Shown one piece after another: positions 8,380 to 18,904 of a stretch of 64,000 bases of DNA (position 1 is its first letter; the number at the start of each line of letters is the position of its first letter). Source of the DNA: a virus; IMG/VR virus record IMGVR_UViG_3300000651_000003, positions 33,309-97,308 of that record; one strand, given 5' to 3'. A model generated the notes under the pieces. The model worked only from the letters and a program-made list of their open reading frames with translations. It was not told the origin of the DNA and did no database searches. Position numbers and translations under genes: made by a program.

Positions 8380-9138
8380 ATGCCAATCTATTTCGACGAA
8401 ATTCTGCTAGACCCGGGTATGTTTAATCTGAGGTCCATTCAGGGAGGACCCGAGTTCGCTAATGCTAACGAGCGCAATCCTCAGACTGGCATAATGAGTG
8501 TAGCCGTGCTTAGGTACGACCCGTCGATAATGTGGCAATGTAATTTCGAAGACATTAAATTCGACCCGGGACAGTTAGGCGGAGGATCGGGCCTGACTTA
8601 CTTCAACAATTTTTGGTATGGTGGCCTTGGCTCCGCTTATGGTTTCCGAGTTAGGAATCAGTTCGATTATTTTGTGCAGGGTCAGGTAATCGGATCAGGA
8701 GACGGGTCTACACACGACTTCAAACTTTTCAAAACATACACTCGCCCCGGGCCAGCAGGAACAAACGTAGTCTCTGGTCCTTACAATCGCAGGATTATCA
8801 AACCGCTGGCTTCTAGTTTGCTCAGTGCTGACTCGGTCACTCTCTACGAGTCTGACGGCAGCACAGCCAGAGTGGTAGGTTCTCCTACATGGGAAGTTCC
8901 GTTCGTGGCATACTTAGCAGGCACGCCACAAGTTTCCGGGTTTACCATAAGCAACACTCACGGCATCCTACACTTCACCACTGCCCCGGGAGTTGGCGTT
9001 GAAGTTAAGGTGGATTTTCAATTCGACGTGCCGATGAGATTTCTAACCAACATACCTCAGATGACTGCGGACTTCCCCGCTCAGGTAAGCAGCCTGCCGT
9101 TGGTAGAAATCCTGCCGGCAGAACTGGGTATAACATAA
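8380..9138 (+). CDS. Distal tail protein, DUF2460 family
   Basis: 252 residues. The order of motifs fits DUF2460, the gp12 position of the Rhodobacter gene transfer agent: FWYGGLGSAYGFRVRNQFDY, then GSGDGSTHDFKLFKTY, RRIIKPL, and finally VKVDFQFDVPMRF. These proteins form the distal tail ring joining tube and hub. It starts one base after the tape-measure stop and is followed immediately by the DUF2163 gene, keeping the transfer-agent gene order. Confidence 0.8.
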   Translation: MPIYFDEILLDPGMFNLRSIQGGPEFANANERNPQTGIMSVAVLRYDPSIMWQCNFEDIKFDPGQLGGGSGLTYFNNFWYGGLGSAYGFRVRNQFDYFVQGQVIGSGDGSTHDFKLFKTYTRPGPAGTNVVSGPYNRRIIKPLASSLLSADSVTLYESDGSTARVVGSPTWEVPFVAYLAGTPQVSGFTISNTHGILHFTTAPGVGVEVKVDFQFDVPMRFLTNIPQMTADFPAQVSSLPLVEILPAELGIT

Positions 9139-10005
9139 ATGCCATATACACCGACAACCTCAGCTGGGATGATAACTGCTCTTGGGTCGAACGTTGTATT
9201 TCTCTGTCCTATTTGGAAAATCACATCCCGAGACGGACTCACAGCCGCATACTGTGGTCACACTAGACCAGCTGCCGGCAAGAACTGGAATCCTCTGACG
9301 CCTTTTCTATTCAACGGAGTAACATATACACCGTCCGCATCAGTGAATACCCGGGATGTGCATAAAATTGGGTTCAGCCCTAACAGCAGTCAGATCAACG
9401 GTGTATTTGATAACATTATCAAACGGTCCGAGGTGGAAGGCGGACGCTGGAAGCTAGCCAAGGTTACATATGAGTATGTGAACTACCTTGACTTGACTCT
9501 TGGCTCGACTGGAAAAATTGTAGGAGTCGTAGGGCAAATCGAAGTCAAGAATCCAGAGTATACGATGGAGTTTTTCTCTAATGCCCAGTTGCTACATCAA
9601 CTAATCGGTGACATGACGTCACCCACCGATCGTAGCAACTTCCCAGCCGGCTTGTTGAAAACCTCGTATCAATCAAATCGAAATGTGGTTTCGTCCGCTG
9701 ACCAACGCCACTTGGTTGTTGACGGCGCAGCCATTGCTGACAACTATTACACGGAAGGAATCGTTTTCTGGACGACAGGCAATAATGCGAAGTACAACGG
9801 AATGGAAATCAAGAGCAATACTGGGAACACTCTTGAGCTCCAACTCCCGATGCCTGAAGTGATTACAGCCGGCGACCATGTAACGCTGCTGGCTGGGTAT
9901 GACGGTACCCGAGACCAAATGAAGTCAAAATTCAGCGATATGATCGACTTCCAAGGGGAGCCGGATTTGCCCGGTCTACGCGTTCCATTTAGTTACCCTC
10001 AGTAG
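9139..10005 (+). CDS. Tail hub protein, DUF2163 family
   Basis: 288 residues with the DUF2163 / phage BR0599 layout: DGLTAAYCGHTRP near the N terminus, a beta-rich centre, and a C-terminal LLAGYDGTRDQMKSKF. In transfer-agent and lambda gpL-like hubs this C-terminal part usually carries cysteines that bind an iron-sulfur cluster; here the corresponding places appear to be Tyr and Met, so the cluster is probably absent. Lies between DUF2460 and NlpC/P60 genes as expected. Confidence 0.75.
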   Translation: MPYTPTTSAGMITALGSNVVFLCPIWKITSRDGLTAAYCGHTRPAAGKNWNPLTPFLFNGVTYTPSASVNTRDVHKIGFSPNSSQINGVFDNIIKRSEVEGGRWKLAKVTYEYVNYLDLTLGSTGKIVGVVGQIEVKNPEYTMEFFSNAQLLHQLIGDMTSPTDRSNFPAGLLKTSYQSNRNVVSSADQRHLVVDGAAIADNYYTEGIVFWTTGNNAKYNGMEIKSNTGNTLELQLPMPEVITAGDHVTLLAGYDGTRDQMKSKFSDMIDFQGEPDLPGLRVPFSYPQ

Positions 10006-10015
10006 GAGCCATATC

Positions 10016-10504
10016 ATGGGAGAAAGCCTGTTAGACGCCCGTTTTGCGCAAAATACAGCCGTTTTAGACCCTGCCTGCGATCCTTTTGCTACCCTTCTTT
10101 TGACGGAAGCCCTGACTTGGGTCGGGACTCCCTTTAAACGGGGCCAGAGAATCAAGGGGATTGGGATTGACTGTGGTAGGTTTATCGACGCCTGCTTTGA
10201 GGCTGCCGGGGTAGAGACGGGAGGGTTGCCACTTAGTTACAGTGGCGGCTCGCTGCTCTACCTGCTAGAAAACTGCATCCTTCAAGAGGTTGGCGACCGC
10301 AGGTTGATTCAGCCGGCTGACGTACTGGCCTTTGCGGACGAGAACTGTCGGAATATGGACGAGCCTGTTCACGTAGCATTCGTTGAAAAAGTGACTCCTA
10401 TGACCACTTTTATCATCGAAGCTGGACGCAAAGGTGTTTCTCGCCACCGCATACATAATCTTTGGTGGCGCCGTCTTCATTCTATTTGGCACTATCCTAG
10501 ATGA
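10016..10504 (+). CDS. Tail-associated NlpC/P60 peptidase
   Basis: 162 residues. WVGTPFKRGQ followed by GIGIDCGRFIDACFEAAG is the NlpC/P60 signature with nucleophile Cys53; His119 in EPVHVAFVE is the likely catalytic base. Such proteins are the gp14 equivalent of the gene transfer agent and lambda gpK, and cut peptide stems of peptidoglycan or help tip assembly. The stop overlaps the tip gene start (ATGA). Confidence 0.85.
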   Translation: MGESLLDARFAQNTAVLDPACDPFATLLLTEALTWVGTPFKRGQRIKGIGIDCGRFIDACFEAAGVETGGLPLSYSGGSLLYLLENCILQEVGDRRLIQPADVLAFADENCRNMDEPVHVAFVEKVTPMTTFIIEAGRKGVSRHRIHNLWWRRLHSIWHYPR

Positions 10505-13500
10505 GCAAAAAACGCGACCAACTTATAAAGTCAATCGTGTCCGGGAAAATCAATGATCCCGTGACCATTGCTATCTCTGCCGGCCTCGCCATAGGAGGGC
10601 AGTTCCTTAGTAAATTACTAGCTCCCAAACAACCCAAACAACAGGTTGGGCTAATGAGCGGTACTGTTCAGATACAAACGTCTGAGCAAGGTACATTCAT
10701 CCCGGAAATTTACGGAGCCGCGCCGTCTGTAGCCTTGGTCACTCCAACTGCGATTACTTGGTCGAGTGTAGTTAATGCCACGACGGGAGCCAACGGAGCA
10801 ATACACAAAAACGGATCGCCTACCACTTATGGAGCGGGTACCCCCGCAGATCAATTCTGGAATGCAGGTGCAGTGTTTGCAGTTCCACTCGCTGCTGGTC
10901 AAGACGCATTTATACAATTTCAACTAGACGACTCGTCTACTAATTTCAGTGGCAGCGCAGTAGGGTTTTGTCTCAACACAACTCCTCAATCTGGTCTCGG
11001 TGGCCCGCCGGGATTTCCTAACCTCGAATTTGGGATAATCGGGGGTACCAACATTACTGGGCAGAATAATGTATCCGCTAACATCATATCCCATACATAC
11101 TCCACCATATCGCAAAACGTGGGCGGTCCATCGTTAGGAAACTGGTACCCGGGAGATGTCTTTCGGATTGAACGCCGCAATAACATCTACCATCTCTACC
11201 GCGGGTTCGCTGAAGTAGGTAATTTCACGCCTCCTACTCCAACCGCAGTCGTGTATCTGGCTTGGGCCGGCTGGCGCAATAGCTTTGGTTTGATAAATGC
11301 GTACTACGCAGTGGGCAACATAGGCCCACCTCCTAGCGCAGGGTCTGGCGGATGCAAAGTGCCCGGGCAAGTTATCTGGGCCAAACCTCCTGAGAAACAT
11401 CAGTACACCAGTCAGCAAACTACTGGCTCAGGCAAGCATGCCTCTACAACTACCGTTGAGCAAATCTACTACACGATCGACATTCGTTATCTCTATGCTC
11501 GAGGTGGCCCGGGCACCGGTCTTCAGTTATTACGCGAGTATGGCAACACTGACATAATCGTTCACCAAGACCCAAACCTGAACACTCAGTCGAACGTATA
11601 TAACCCGTCTCTGGGTGATATTGGCGTTTACGATCCTAAAACTCCTCCCGATCCTACTCAGTGGGAAAAGTCTACTGTACAGAAAAATGATGGCGACCTA
11701 ACGTTACTCGACGGCGGCATCGGCGCAGGAGGTGGCTACGGTGGCAGCATTCAGGGTGGTGCATCCACTGTAGAAGTCTACCCGGGAACTTTGGTTCAAG
11801 ATATCAGCCCTACAGAAGAAGCAGATATAGACGGTAAATACGGCGCAGGGTCAACTCCGGCTCACCGCGGTACAGCAGGTACTCTCAAACCGGCATTCAA
11901 CCTTCAGCGCTGGGATAATCTAGTACCAAATCACACAGCAGTCTGGCAACATTCTTCATTGAAGATGCTCTCAGACATTTACTCATACCTATGTACGAAC
12001 AGAATCGTTGACCAGTACGGCAACCCCCTGTTAGGTGCCGGGGTTTCAAATATTGAATTTCTAACCTCTGTGGTTCATGGTTCCGTTAGAAGTAACTTCA
12101 CAGGTCAAGTGGGAATTCGATTTACTACTCCCAACTCAAGTCCGCCAACAATCAGCGCTTTGGGACGCATGAGACGTTCTACTAACACCCAGACGCATGC
12201 AGTGACTCTTTACAAAGACGATGGAACAGTAATCGCGACTGTGAATGTGGATTGTTCAAGCGGTACTCCTGATGCTTTCAAATACGTAAGCATCACGCCT
12301 GTGACTTTACTTACCAATACGATCTATCACTTGCTTAGCGCGGAAACGAATGGCGGAGATGAGTGGTATGACGATGTAGGGAGTTCTTTCATAGCAGATC
12401 CAGCAGTAGGGGGCACTGTCTTCTCCAATTTCACAACGTCAGTGCCAACTTGGAGTGACCATACATCAAACCTCGCTTACGTTCCGGTAAATCTTCAGTA
12501 CCAAATAGGAGCCGGTAATCAGGACTTAGACTTCTCGGATGCATCTGCTGTGGTTTGTCGAGGCTTGTTAATCGACGGACGCAGGTATTCTCCAGCCGAG
12601 ATTATTGATAATGAAGACCTACAGGACTGCTACAATTATTTCTCAACAGAAGGCGATGGTAAGCTGTTATTGTTCCAGAATGGAAATGAGCCTGCAATTA
12701 CAATTCCGTGGCAAGACATAAACTGGGTAGAAGCAGGCAGCCAGCAGGAAGCTAGTGAGGGATCGATCATATCCGCTACCAAGCTGGATGAAACAAAGTT
12801 CGACTATGAAGTTGATTTAAAATACGTCAACCCCGGGAACGACTGGGAACCTGACCAGCAGAGCTATATCCGCAAAGTAACACTGGGCACAAACAGAAGC
12901 CAACTCCAAGTTCAGGCCACTATGAACCCCGACGAGGCTAAGCAGGCCGTTACTCGACGATCGTTTAGAAAATATGTGGGTGAGCCGGTCAAGTTCAAAT
13001 TGACTTGGAAGTACATGTACATCTGGCCCGGCTACCGTATCACTACTACTGACCCAGACGGCGAAACTTACGTGATGAGACTAACGGGGGTTTCAGGAGG
13101 AATCGGCATTCGAGATTGCGAAGCTGTTCTTCTTGAGCCGGCTATGTACACTCAATCTCTCAGTGGCGGCATAGCCCCTTTCCACATTCCACCGATTCCA
13201 ATTCCTGCTACCACGATTCTTGCAGCGATGGATGTACCGGCATTCCGCCCGGGAGAAGAAAATCAGTTTGGTATGTATTTCGCCGGCTGCCCACGACAGA
13301 CAGACACTCAACAATGGTTTGGGTTTGGGCTGTACATAAAACGGCCTTCGCAGGTTGAGTACTCGAAGTTAGACGATTTCTCTGGCACCCCTGCTACTCT
13401 GGGCAAGATTGCAAGCGCTACTGATTTGTTAACTGACCCAACAGTATGCGGAGTGACAATAACCGCGAACTCGTCGACCGACTACATCACGACCGCAAAC

Positions 13501-15003
13501 GGCGTTACTCTGAATAACGGAGCAGCGTTTACTCTACTAAACTCTGGTGGTGCATTGCCGGCACCGCTGGTTGCTGGAACAACATACTTTGTGGTAAACG
13601 CTGACTTGGTCAATAGTAGGTTCCAAGTCTCGGCTACCTCTGGTGGCTCGGTAATCAACTTAACCACGAATGGCACAGGTACGAATCTTCTTTATGTAGG
13701 CAAAATCACAGTAGATTTGTACGGGTCTCTGGCTACTCTGCCGAGTGCCACGTCAGAGACCGACATGAGGTCTGGTACGAATCGAGTTGTGATGGGAGAT
13801 ACGATCTGCGGCTACATATGGGCAACTCAAGTCGCTGGATATCCGAACAGGTGGGAGCTAACCGGTCTTCTGAATGGTCTGTACGGCACAGTTGACCACA
13901 TAACAGACACTCAAGTCGGACGCAACTTCTGTTTCATGGATGCAAATGTACATTTCGTATCTCTTAACGCAAACACTGACTTAAACGTGACTCTGCCTAT
14001 CAAGGCAGTTTCAATCTTTCAAGACTTGGCAGATGCAGCAGATTTGTCTGTCGTGTGTACAGGTAATTCAGCAAGGGTGGTTCCTGTGTCATTAGGTTCT
14101 ATGGCTGCGTGGTTCGATGCCACAAATGGTAATGCGCTTCTAGAATGGGTAGGTACTTCTACCCTGACTCCGGGATTGGTAGAGTCTTACGACCTTGAGA
14201 TGAGGGACGGCCCCGGCTCAGGAGCAACTACCAAACTCGCGTTGGTCGTTACGCCAGAGCTGAATTTGTTGGCAGGTAACACTCCTCCTCTTAAAACCGC
14301 TGCTGGCAATACGCTGCCGGGAGGGCAGATTGCATACAGTGACCCCGGTGGCGTAGCATTTACCTACTTCTTGCACGACTTCGATATCAATAACTATACA
14401 GGTTCGGTACAATCAAAAACAACAGCGAACCCGATAGGTACATTCGTGGAGTTTCAAGTGCAAGCAGGAGTGACTAGTCAGCCAAGCAATAACGTGGCAC
14501 CGAGATTCTTACAGCTAAACACAGATGACAATCTTTCCATCTACGGTTGGGTGCGTTTAGGGCAGATAAATGTTACCACAACTGTTTACTGTCCCTATGA
14601 AAATGCCGGTACCACGGGAACACCTTTCTATCAACTTACTCCCGGTGACCGCATGGGAATAATGTTCCAGCCTGACGGTACAGTTCTATATTTTATCAAT
14701 TACCAAGGGCCGAGCAGTCAACCGTTTTTCACTTCCCCAAACAAGTTTGATAAGACGAAGGTCTATCGCATAAACATTATTGAAGGCGATCCATCACAAT
14801 CTCCCGGCACTACAGTATTGTCCTCTGTTAAAAGTGTTAGGTGGTCAAGACCCAATCCAGAATTCATGTTAACCGGTGACATGCAGAAAGGTTACAACAG
14901 CGGAAGTCTACCGGGGACAATTTACGGTAGAATCCGCCAGCATTCCTTCAATGCTGCTGGAAATGTGAGTGCGTGGACTTACTTCCAATTCTTAAGGGTG
15001 TAG
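10501..15003 (+). CDS. Tail tip / host-specificity protein (gpJ-like)
   Basis: 1500 residues, last of the DUF2460-DUF2163-NlpC-tip series. The N terminus has a hydrophobic segment (TIAISAGLAIGGQFLSKLL). Residues about 700-880 (DLQDCYNYFSTEGDGKLL onward, with TATMNPDEAKQAVTRRSF-like text) match the phage tail tip domain of transfer-agent gp15 and lambda J type proteins. Glycine-rich insertions occur near residue 400 (GGIGAGGGYGGSIQGG). The C-terminal 250 residues look like a beta-sandwich carbohydrate or receptor-binding part. It forms the central tip and probably contacts the receptor. Confidence 0.75.
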   Translation: MSKKRDQLIKSIVSGKINDPVTIAISAGLAIGGQFLSKLLAPKQPKQQVGLMSGTVQIQTSEQGTFIPEIYGAAPSVALVTPTAITWSSVVNATTGANGAIHKNGSPTTYGAGTPADQFWNAGAVFAVPLAAGQDAFIQFQLDDSSTNFSGSAVGFCLNTTPQSGLGGPPGFPNLEFGIIGGTNITGQNNVSANIISHTYSTISQNVGGPSLGNWYPGDVFRIERRNNIYHLYRGFAEVGNFTPPTPTAVVYLAWAGWRNSFGLINAYYAVGNIGPPPSAGSGGCKVPGQVIWAKPPEKHQYTSQQTTGSGKHASTTTVEQIYYTIDIRYLYARGGPGTGLQLLREYGNTDIIVHQDPNLNTQSNVYNPSLGDIGVYDPKTPPDPTQWEKSTVQKNDGDLTLLDGGIGAGGGYGGSIQGGASTVEVYPGTLVQDISPTEEADIDGKYGAGSTPAHRGTAGTLKPAFNLQRWDNLVPNHTAVWQHSSLKMLSDIYSYLCTNRIVDQYGNPLLGAGVSNIEFLTSVVHGSVRSNFTGQVGIRFTTPNSSPPTISALGRMRRSTNTQTHAVTLYKDDGTVIATVNVDCSSGTPDAFKYVSITPVTLLTNTIYHLLSAETNGGDEWYDDVGSSFIADPAVGGTVFSNFTTSVPTWSDHTSNLAYVPVNLQYQIGAGNQDLDFSDASAVVCRGLLIDGRRYSPAEIIDNEDLQDCYNYFSTEGDGKLLLFQNGNEPAITIPWQDINWVEAGSQQEASEGSIISATKLDETKFDYEVDLKYVNPGNDWEPDQQSYIRKVTLGTNRSQLQVQATMNPDEAKQAVTRRSFRKYVGEPVKFKLTWKYMYIWPGYRITTTDPDGETYVMRLTGVSGGIGIRDCEAVLLEPAMYTQSLSGGIAPFHIPPIPIPATTILAAMDVPAFRPGEENQFGMYFAGCPRQTDTQQWFGFGLYIKRPSQVEYSKLDDFSGTPATLGKIASATDLLTDPTVCGVTITANSSTDYITTANGVTLNNGAAFTLLNSGGALPAPLVAGTTYFVVNADLVNSRFQVSATSGGSVINLTTNGTGTNLLYVGKITVDLYGSLATLPSATSETDMRSGTNRVVMGDTICGYIWATQVAGYPNRWELTGLLNGLYGTVDHITDTQVGRNFCFMDANVHFVSLNANTDLNVTLPIKAVSIFQDLADAADLSVVCTGNSARVVPVSLGSMAAWFDATNGNALLEWVGTSTLTPGLVESYDLEMRDGPGSGATTKLALVVTPELNLLAGNTPPLKTAAGNTLPGGQIAYSDPGGVAFTYFLHDFDINNYTGSVQSKTTANPIGTFVEFQVQAGVTSQPSNNVAPRFLQLNTDDNLSIYGWVRLGQINVTTTVYCPYENAGTTGTPFYQLTPGDRMGIMFQPDGTVLYFINYQGPSSQPFFTSPNKFDKTKVYRINIIEGDPSQSPGTTVLSSVKSVRWSRPNPEFMLTGDMQKGYNSGSLPGTIYGRIRQHSFNAAGNVSAWTYFQFLRV

Positions 15004-15004
15004 A

Positions 15005-18000
15005 ATGGCGAGACCAGATTTCACAGTACCTCTCAATCTAATCAAAAAACCTCTTCTAGACCTTGAAGATTGGGTTGACCAATATCAAACTGTTCATCTT
15101 GATACCGACTATGCCAGCCTGAGCGCCGCTGTGTCTGCAATAGGTTCTGCACAATCGAAGCTAATAATCACAAGACCCAATTTCGTTGTTGGTACAACTT
15201 GTTCAGTGCCTGCTACTCTGCTTATTGAATTCGGTGCTGATGGATTCCTTAATCTGACTAGCGGGCAGACAGCAACCATCCTAAGTCCCACAAATCTGTG
15301 GCCCAACAGACAGCTATTCATTGATTTTGGTGGTAGTGTTAAATTCGCTGCCGGCGTTACAGTTAACCCTGTGTGGTGGCCCGATCTAACTGCTACTGTA
15401 CCTGCTCCCACGAATGCTCCTACTCTGTCTGTCGGTGGAACAGGAGTCAGTGCTGGATTAGTGAATGGCACCTCATACAAGGTAGCATACACCTATCGGG
15501 CTTGGAATGGTGAGACCGGCATATCTCCTGCTAGTGCTGCATTCACAGCAGTCACTAATCAAGGAGTAGCTGCGTTAGCGATCGCCTCACTGGCAGATAA
15601 TTCTAAGTGGGCAGTGCAGGCTCACTTCTACATGTCTAACGATGGAGGTACTACTTGGCATAGAACAGACACTGTTACCGATCCTAATTTTCCGGGAGCT
15701 GGAGCTTTCTGTGAATCTGAACCTTTTGGGGGCACCGTGCTTCTTTGGAATGCTTCTGGAGCAGCACCACCGGGAGGTGCAGCTACCACAACAACCAAGA
15801 CTAGTAGAACGGTGAGTCCTCCTGCGAATGCTCCTACTGTCACTCAGCTGGCAAATATAGCAGCAACCACTTACTATGGCGCATTTTCATTCTTGTGCGG
15901 AGACGGAACAGAAAGCGCCTTGAGTGCTATCTCTGCCGGGCAGGCTGTTACTGCTGGTCAATGGATAAATTTCCGTATAAACAATGAACCTCCCTCAGGG
16001 GCTGTTGCAATTCGTAGGTATCTCGGAACAGTGGCATCTGCAGGGTCGATGCACTTGCAGGACACTGTACCTTTATTCCACGTCAATGGCATGATTCATA
16101 CCTACAACTCTGGAGGAGCAGCCCCTTCAGCCGGATCAGCCCACTCAGTTGTTGGTGGATTCCAGAGAGCGTGGGATGCAATTATCGAATCAGGCGGTGG
16201 TGCAATATTAGTAACCACATCGCTGAATTTCCAGTGCCCACTGATACTTCGACTAAAGAATCAGGCTGGAACTACTGTAACAGGTACTCGAGTTCAAGGC
16301 GTAGCGAGTGACCAACTGAATAATGCATCATCAGGCAGGTTAGTTTATACAGGCACGCAGACCGGTATAGTTGGTATTTTAGCTTGTGGTTCAGCAATTA
16401 CTTGGAGCGGTCTTGATACCAGAGACGTAAATAACAGAATCAAATACGGTTGGGTAGGATGTGATTTCTATGGTGCAGGCGGTTTCGAATCTATCTGGCA
16501 CAGGTCATACTTCGAAGCTAATTTTGCTGGTGGCATCGGTGGCCACATCTCCGTATTGGGGGCCAGCCCATCATCTCATATATGCTCCGAACAGTTTTTT
16601 GATAATGTGATATTCAGCGGCAAGGCTTGGGGATTCGACCCTAGAGGAGGACAGACGGGAGACCTAATTTTTAGAAACTGTTCCTTTAACACTCAAGGTG
16701 ATTCGAACTCAGCAAATTCCGGTAACTTGAGACTAGGTGCTGGCTTCAACACACACTTTGAAGGGATGACCTCTTTAGGAGGAGGCGGTGAGTACAGGAT
16801 TGCTTGCGTAGGGGATTACCCTCACCCGCTCTACGGTAGATTCACTGGTATAATTGAAGGCTGTTTAAATGATGCGTCGTCAGCTGGAGTAGCATTCCTG
16901 TTCTATAGCTCACCCAATAACAGTGGTGCGGCTTATCAAATGGAATTGATTGGAAATTCTTTCCAATCAAATGACGGAGATACTCTGGCCGTGTATTCAT
17001 ACGCAGCTCTACAACTAACCCTAGCTGGTAATAAAGGACCCGGTAGGCTTGCTTGGATAAACTTCACTGCTACTAGCAGTTTTTCCGCTGGTTCGAACCC
17101 GTTTATCACAGCAGTAGGCGGTGACAATTTCCTGTCTCAAACATTAGGCGATGTCAAAATCAATGATTCAGTACACATCGACTATACTCGTAAAGGTCTC
17201 ACCCTATACACGTCCAGCCTAGCGCTACATAATGAGTCTGGGCAGAAATCTCTCATAGGTACGAATGCTGGCGGAGACATCTCAGTATCGCCGGCGAGAA
17301 GCGTACAAGTCAATGCAAGCACACCTGTAATCGTTAGCACGAACACAGACTCAAACATCAACGCCCCGCGTGATATCTACATCGATGGGCGCTTTGCTTA
17401 TATCGCGTGCTACTCTGCCAACAGCATTCGCATCCACGACATTTCGAATCCGCTTTCGCTGGCAAACGGAATCAGCGCGCTGACGGATGCGACGAATCTA
17501 AACGGTGCCTACAAACTGTGGGTTGCTGGCGGCTATGCTTTTGTATGTTGCGCCAATGCCGGCCGACTGACTGCGGTCGATGTCCGGAATCCTAACGTGC
17601 CGGCCGTTGCGAGTTCGCTTGCCGATGCCACCAACTTCGGCGCGGGTCTTATCGGCATTCAGGTGGTTGGCAGATACGCATACGTGGTCAGCGAGGCGGG
17701 CAATCGAATCACCATCGTCGACGTGAGCAATCCGGGCGCGATGGTCGTTAAAGGTTCATTGCAGGACGCTACCAATCTGAATGGCGCTTATGCCATCAGA
17801 GTGCTTGGCAAGTACGCCTATGTAGGATGCTTCGATGGAAATCGCGTGACGGTAGTTAACATCAGCAATCCTGCGTCGCCCACGGTTGTTGGCTCAGTTC
17901 AAGACGCCACAAATCTCGGCCACCCTGCGCGAGTATATCTCTCGGGTAAGTACCTGTATGTTGCGTGCCAGTCAGTGAATCGCCTTACGGTGGTGGACGT

Positions 18001-18829
18001 GAGCAACCCGGCCTCGCCGTTCGTTGTCGGTTCGGTGCAGGACAATACCATTCTGAATCTAATCACGGACTTAGATGTGATTGACCATTATGTGATAACG
18101 ACAGCGCTGACCGCACAACGCATTGCCATCGTAGACGTGGCGACGCCCGCGAGTCCTGTAATCATTTCTTCTCTTAATGACGCGACCAATTTCAATGGCG
18201 TGGTGCCGATTCGAATAGTCGGCAGACATGCGTTTGTTGGCGCAGCCTCGAAGCTGAATGCGGTAGACATTGGCGGAGCGATCCAGACGCTGGGCCTGAC
18301 GGCGGGCGGCATAGCGGCGAATCACATTCACGTCGCTGAAGAGTTAGACGTCGCTGGGAGCGGCTACTTTCAGACAGGACTCAATGTCGGCATAGGCGGG
18401 ATCAATTCGCAGGGGCCGCTCTATGCACCCAACGTCATCGATTATGCTGAAGGCACATTCACACCGGGTTTATCATTCGGCGGTGGAACGACAGGTATCA
18501 CATATTCGCTTCAGCAAGGGAGCTACAAAAAGATAGGTAACATGGTGCAGGTTTGGATTCGCATCACGTTGACATCTAAAGGCACCTCTACCGGTCAGGC
18601 CGCTATAACAGGCTTGCCATTTACAGTAGCTACTCCAGCGAATACAATCTCGGGTTTGATCTACCACAACAACATTACATATAACGGAACAATTTTAGCA
18701 GGTCCCGGTAGCGGCGGAACCACAGCGTCGTTGTGGCAAGTTGTTTCTGCTACAGGAGCGGCAGCGCTCAACGATACCGGATTCACCAATACCACCGATT
18801 TCATTGTTAGCTTTGCATATCCAATCTAA
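15005..18829 (+). CDS. Tail fibre with beta-helix region and LVIVD propeller
   Basis: 1274 residues. After a short N-terminal anchor come Ig-like or Fn3-like repeats (residues 130-380), a right-handed beta-helix style region (about 390-720), and seven repeats of LVIVD type (about 782-1095; for example GRYAYVVSEAGNRITIVDVS), expected to form a seven-bladed propeller. The last 120 residues (GSYKKIGNMVQVWIRITL) resemble C-terminal fibre heads. The DNA encoding the propeller (about 17.35-18.45 kb) looks clearly GC-richer, with gcg/gcc and cgc codons, than the flanks, suggesting an acquired module. Likely receptor binding. Confidence 0.75.
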   Translation: MARPDFTVPLNLIKKPLLDLEDWVDQYQTVHLDTDYASLSAAVSAIGSAQSKLIITRPNFVVGTTCSVPATLLIEFGADGFLNLTSGQTATILSPTNLWPNRQLFIDFGGSVKFAAGVTVNPVWWPDLTATVPAPTNAPTLSVGGTGVSAGLVNGTSYKVAYTYRAWNGETGISPASAAFTAVTNQGVAALAIASLADNSKWAVQAHFYMSNDGGTTWHRTDTVTDPNFPGAGAFCESEPFGGTVLLWNASGAAPPGGAATTTTKTSRTVSPPANAPTVTQLANIAATTYYGAFSFLCGDGTESALSAISAGQAVTAGQWINFRINNEPPSGAVAIRRYLGTVASAGSMHLQDTVPLFHVNGMIHTYNSGGAAPSAGSAHSVVGGFQRAWDAIIESGGGAILVTTSLNFQCPLILRLKNQAGTTVTGTRVQGVASDQLNNASSGRLVYTGTQTGIVGILACGSAITWSGLDTRDVNNRIKYGWVGCDFYGAGGFESIWHRSYFEANFAGGIGGHISVLGASPSSHICSEQFFDNVIFSGKAWGFDPRGGQTGDLIFRNCSFNTQGDSNSANSGNLRLGAGFNTHFEGMTSLGGGGEYRIACVGDYPHPLYGRFTGIIEGCLNDASSAGVAFLFYSSPNNSGAAYQMELIGNSFQSNDGDTLAVYSYAALQLTLAGNKGPGRLAWINFTATSSFSAGSNPFITAVGGDNFLSQTLGDVKINDSVHIDYTRKGLTLYTSSLALHNESGQKSLIGTNAGGDISVSPARSVQVNASTPVIVSTNTDSNINAPRDIYIDGRFAYIACYSANSIRIHDISNPLSLANGISALTDATNLNGAYKLWVAGGYAFVCCANAGRLTAVDVRNPNVPAVASSLADATNFGAGLIGIQVVGRYAYVVSEAGNRITIVDVSNPGAMVVKGSLQDATNLNGAYAIRVLGKYAYVGCFDGNRVTVVNISNPASPTVVGSVQDATNLGHPARVYLSGKYLYVACQSVNRLTVVDVSNPASPFVVGSVQDNTILNLITDLDVIDHYVITTALTAQRIAIVDVATPASPVIISSLNDATNFNGVVPIRIVGRHAFVGAASKLNAVDIGGAIQTLGLTAGGIAANHIHVAEELDVAGSGYFQTGLNVGIGGINSQGPLYAPNVIDYAEGTFTPGLSFGGGTTGITYSLQQGSYKKIGNMVQVWIRITLTSKGTSTGQAAITGLPFTVATPANTISGLIYHNNITYNGTILAGPGSGGTTASLWQVVSATGAAALNDTGFTNTTDFIVSFAYPI

Positions 18830-18904
18830 GGAAAAAAGTGAGACTAGGTAATTGTTTCGAGATTATCAGTTAAAATTGACAGCTCGAAGAAAGGATCCCT
18901 TTAC

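Noticed and set aside
18830-18904. TTGACA near 18877 as a promoter
   Set aside because: The only -10 candidate at usual spacing (TTTACA) would overlap the start codon of the next gene.
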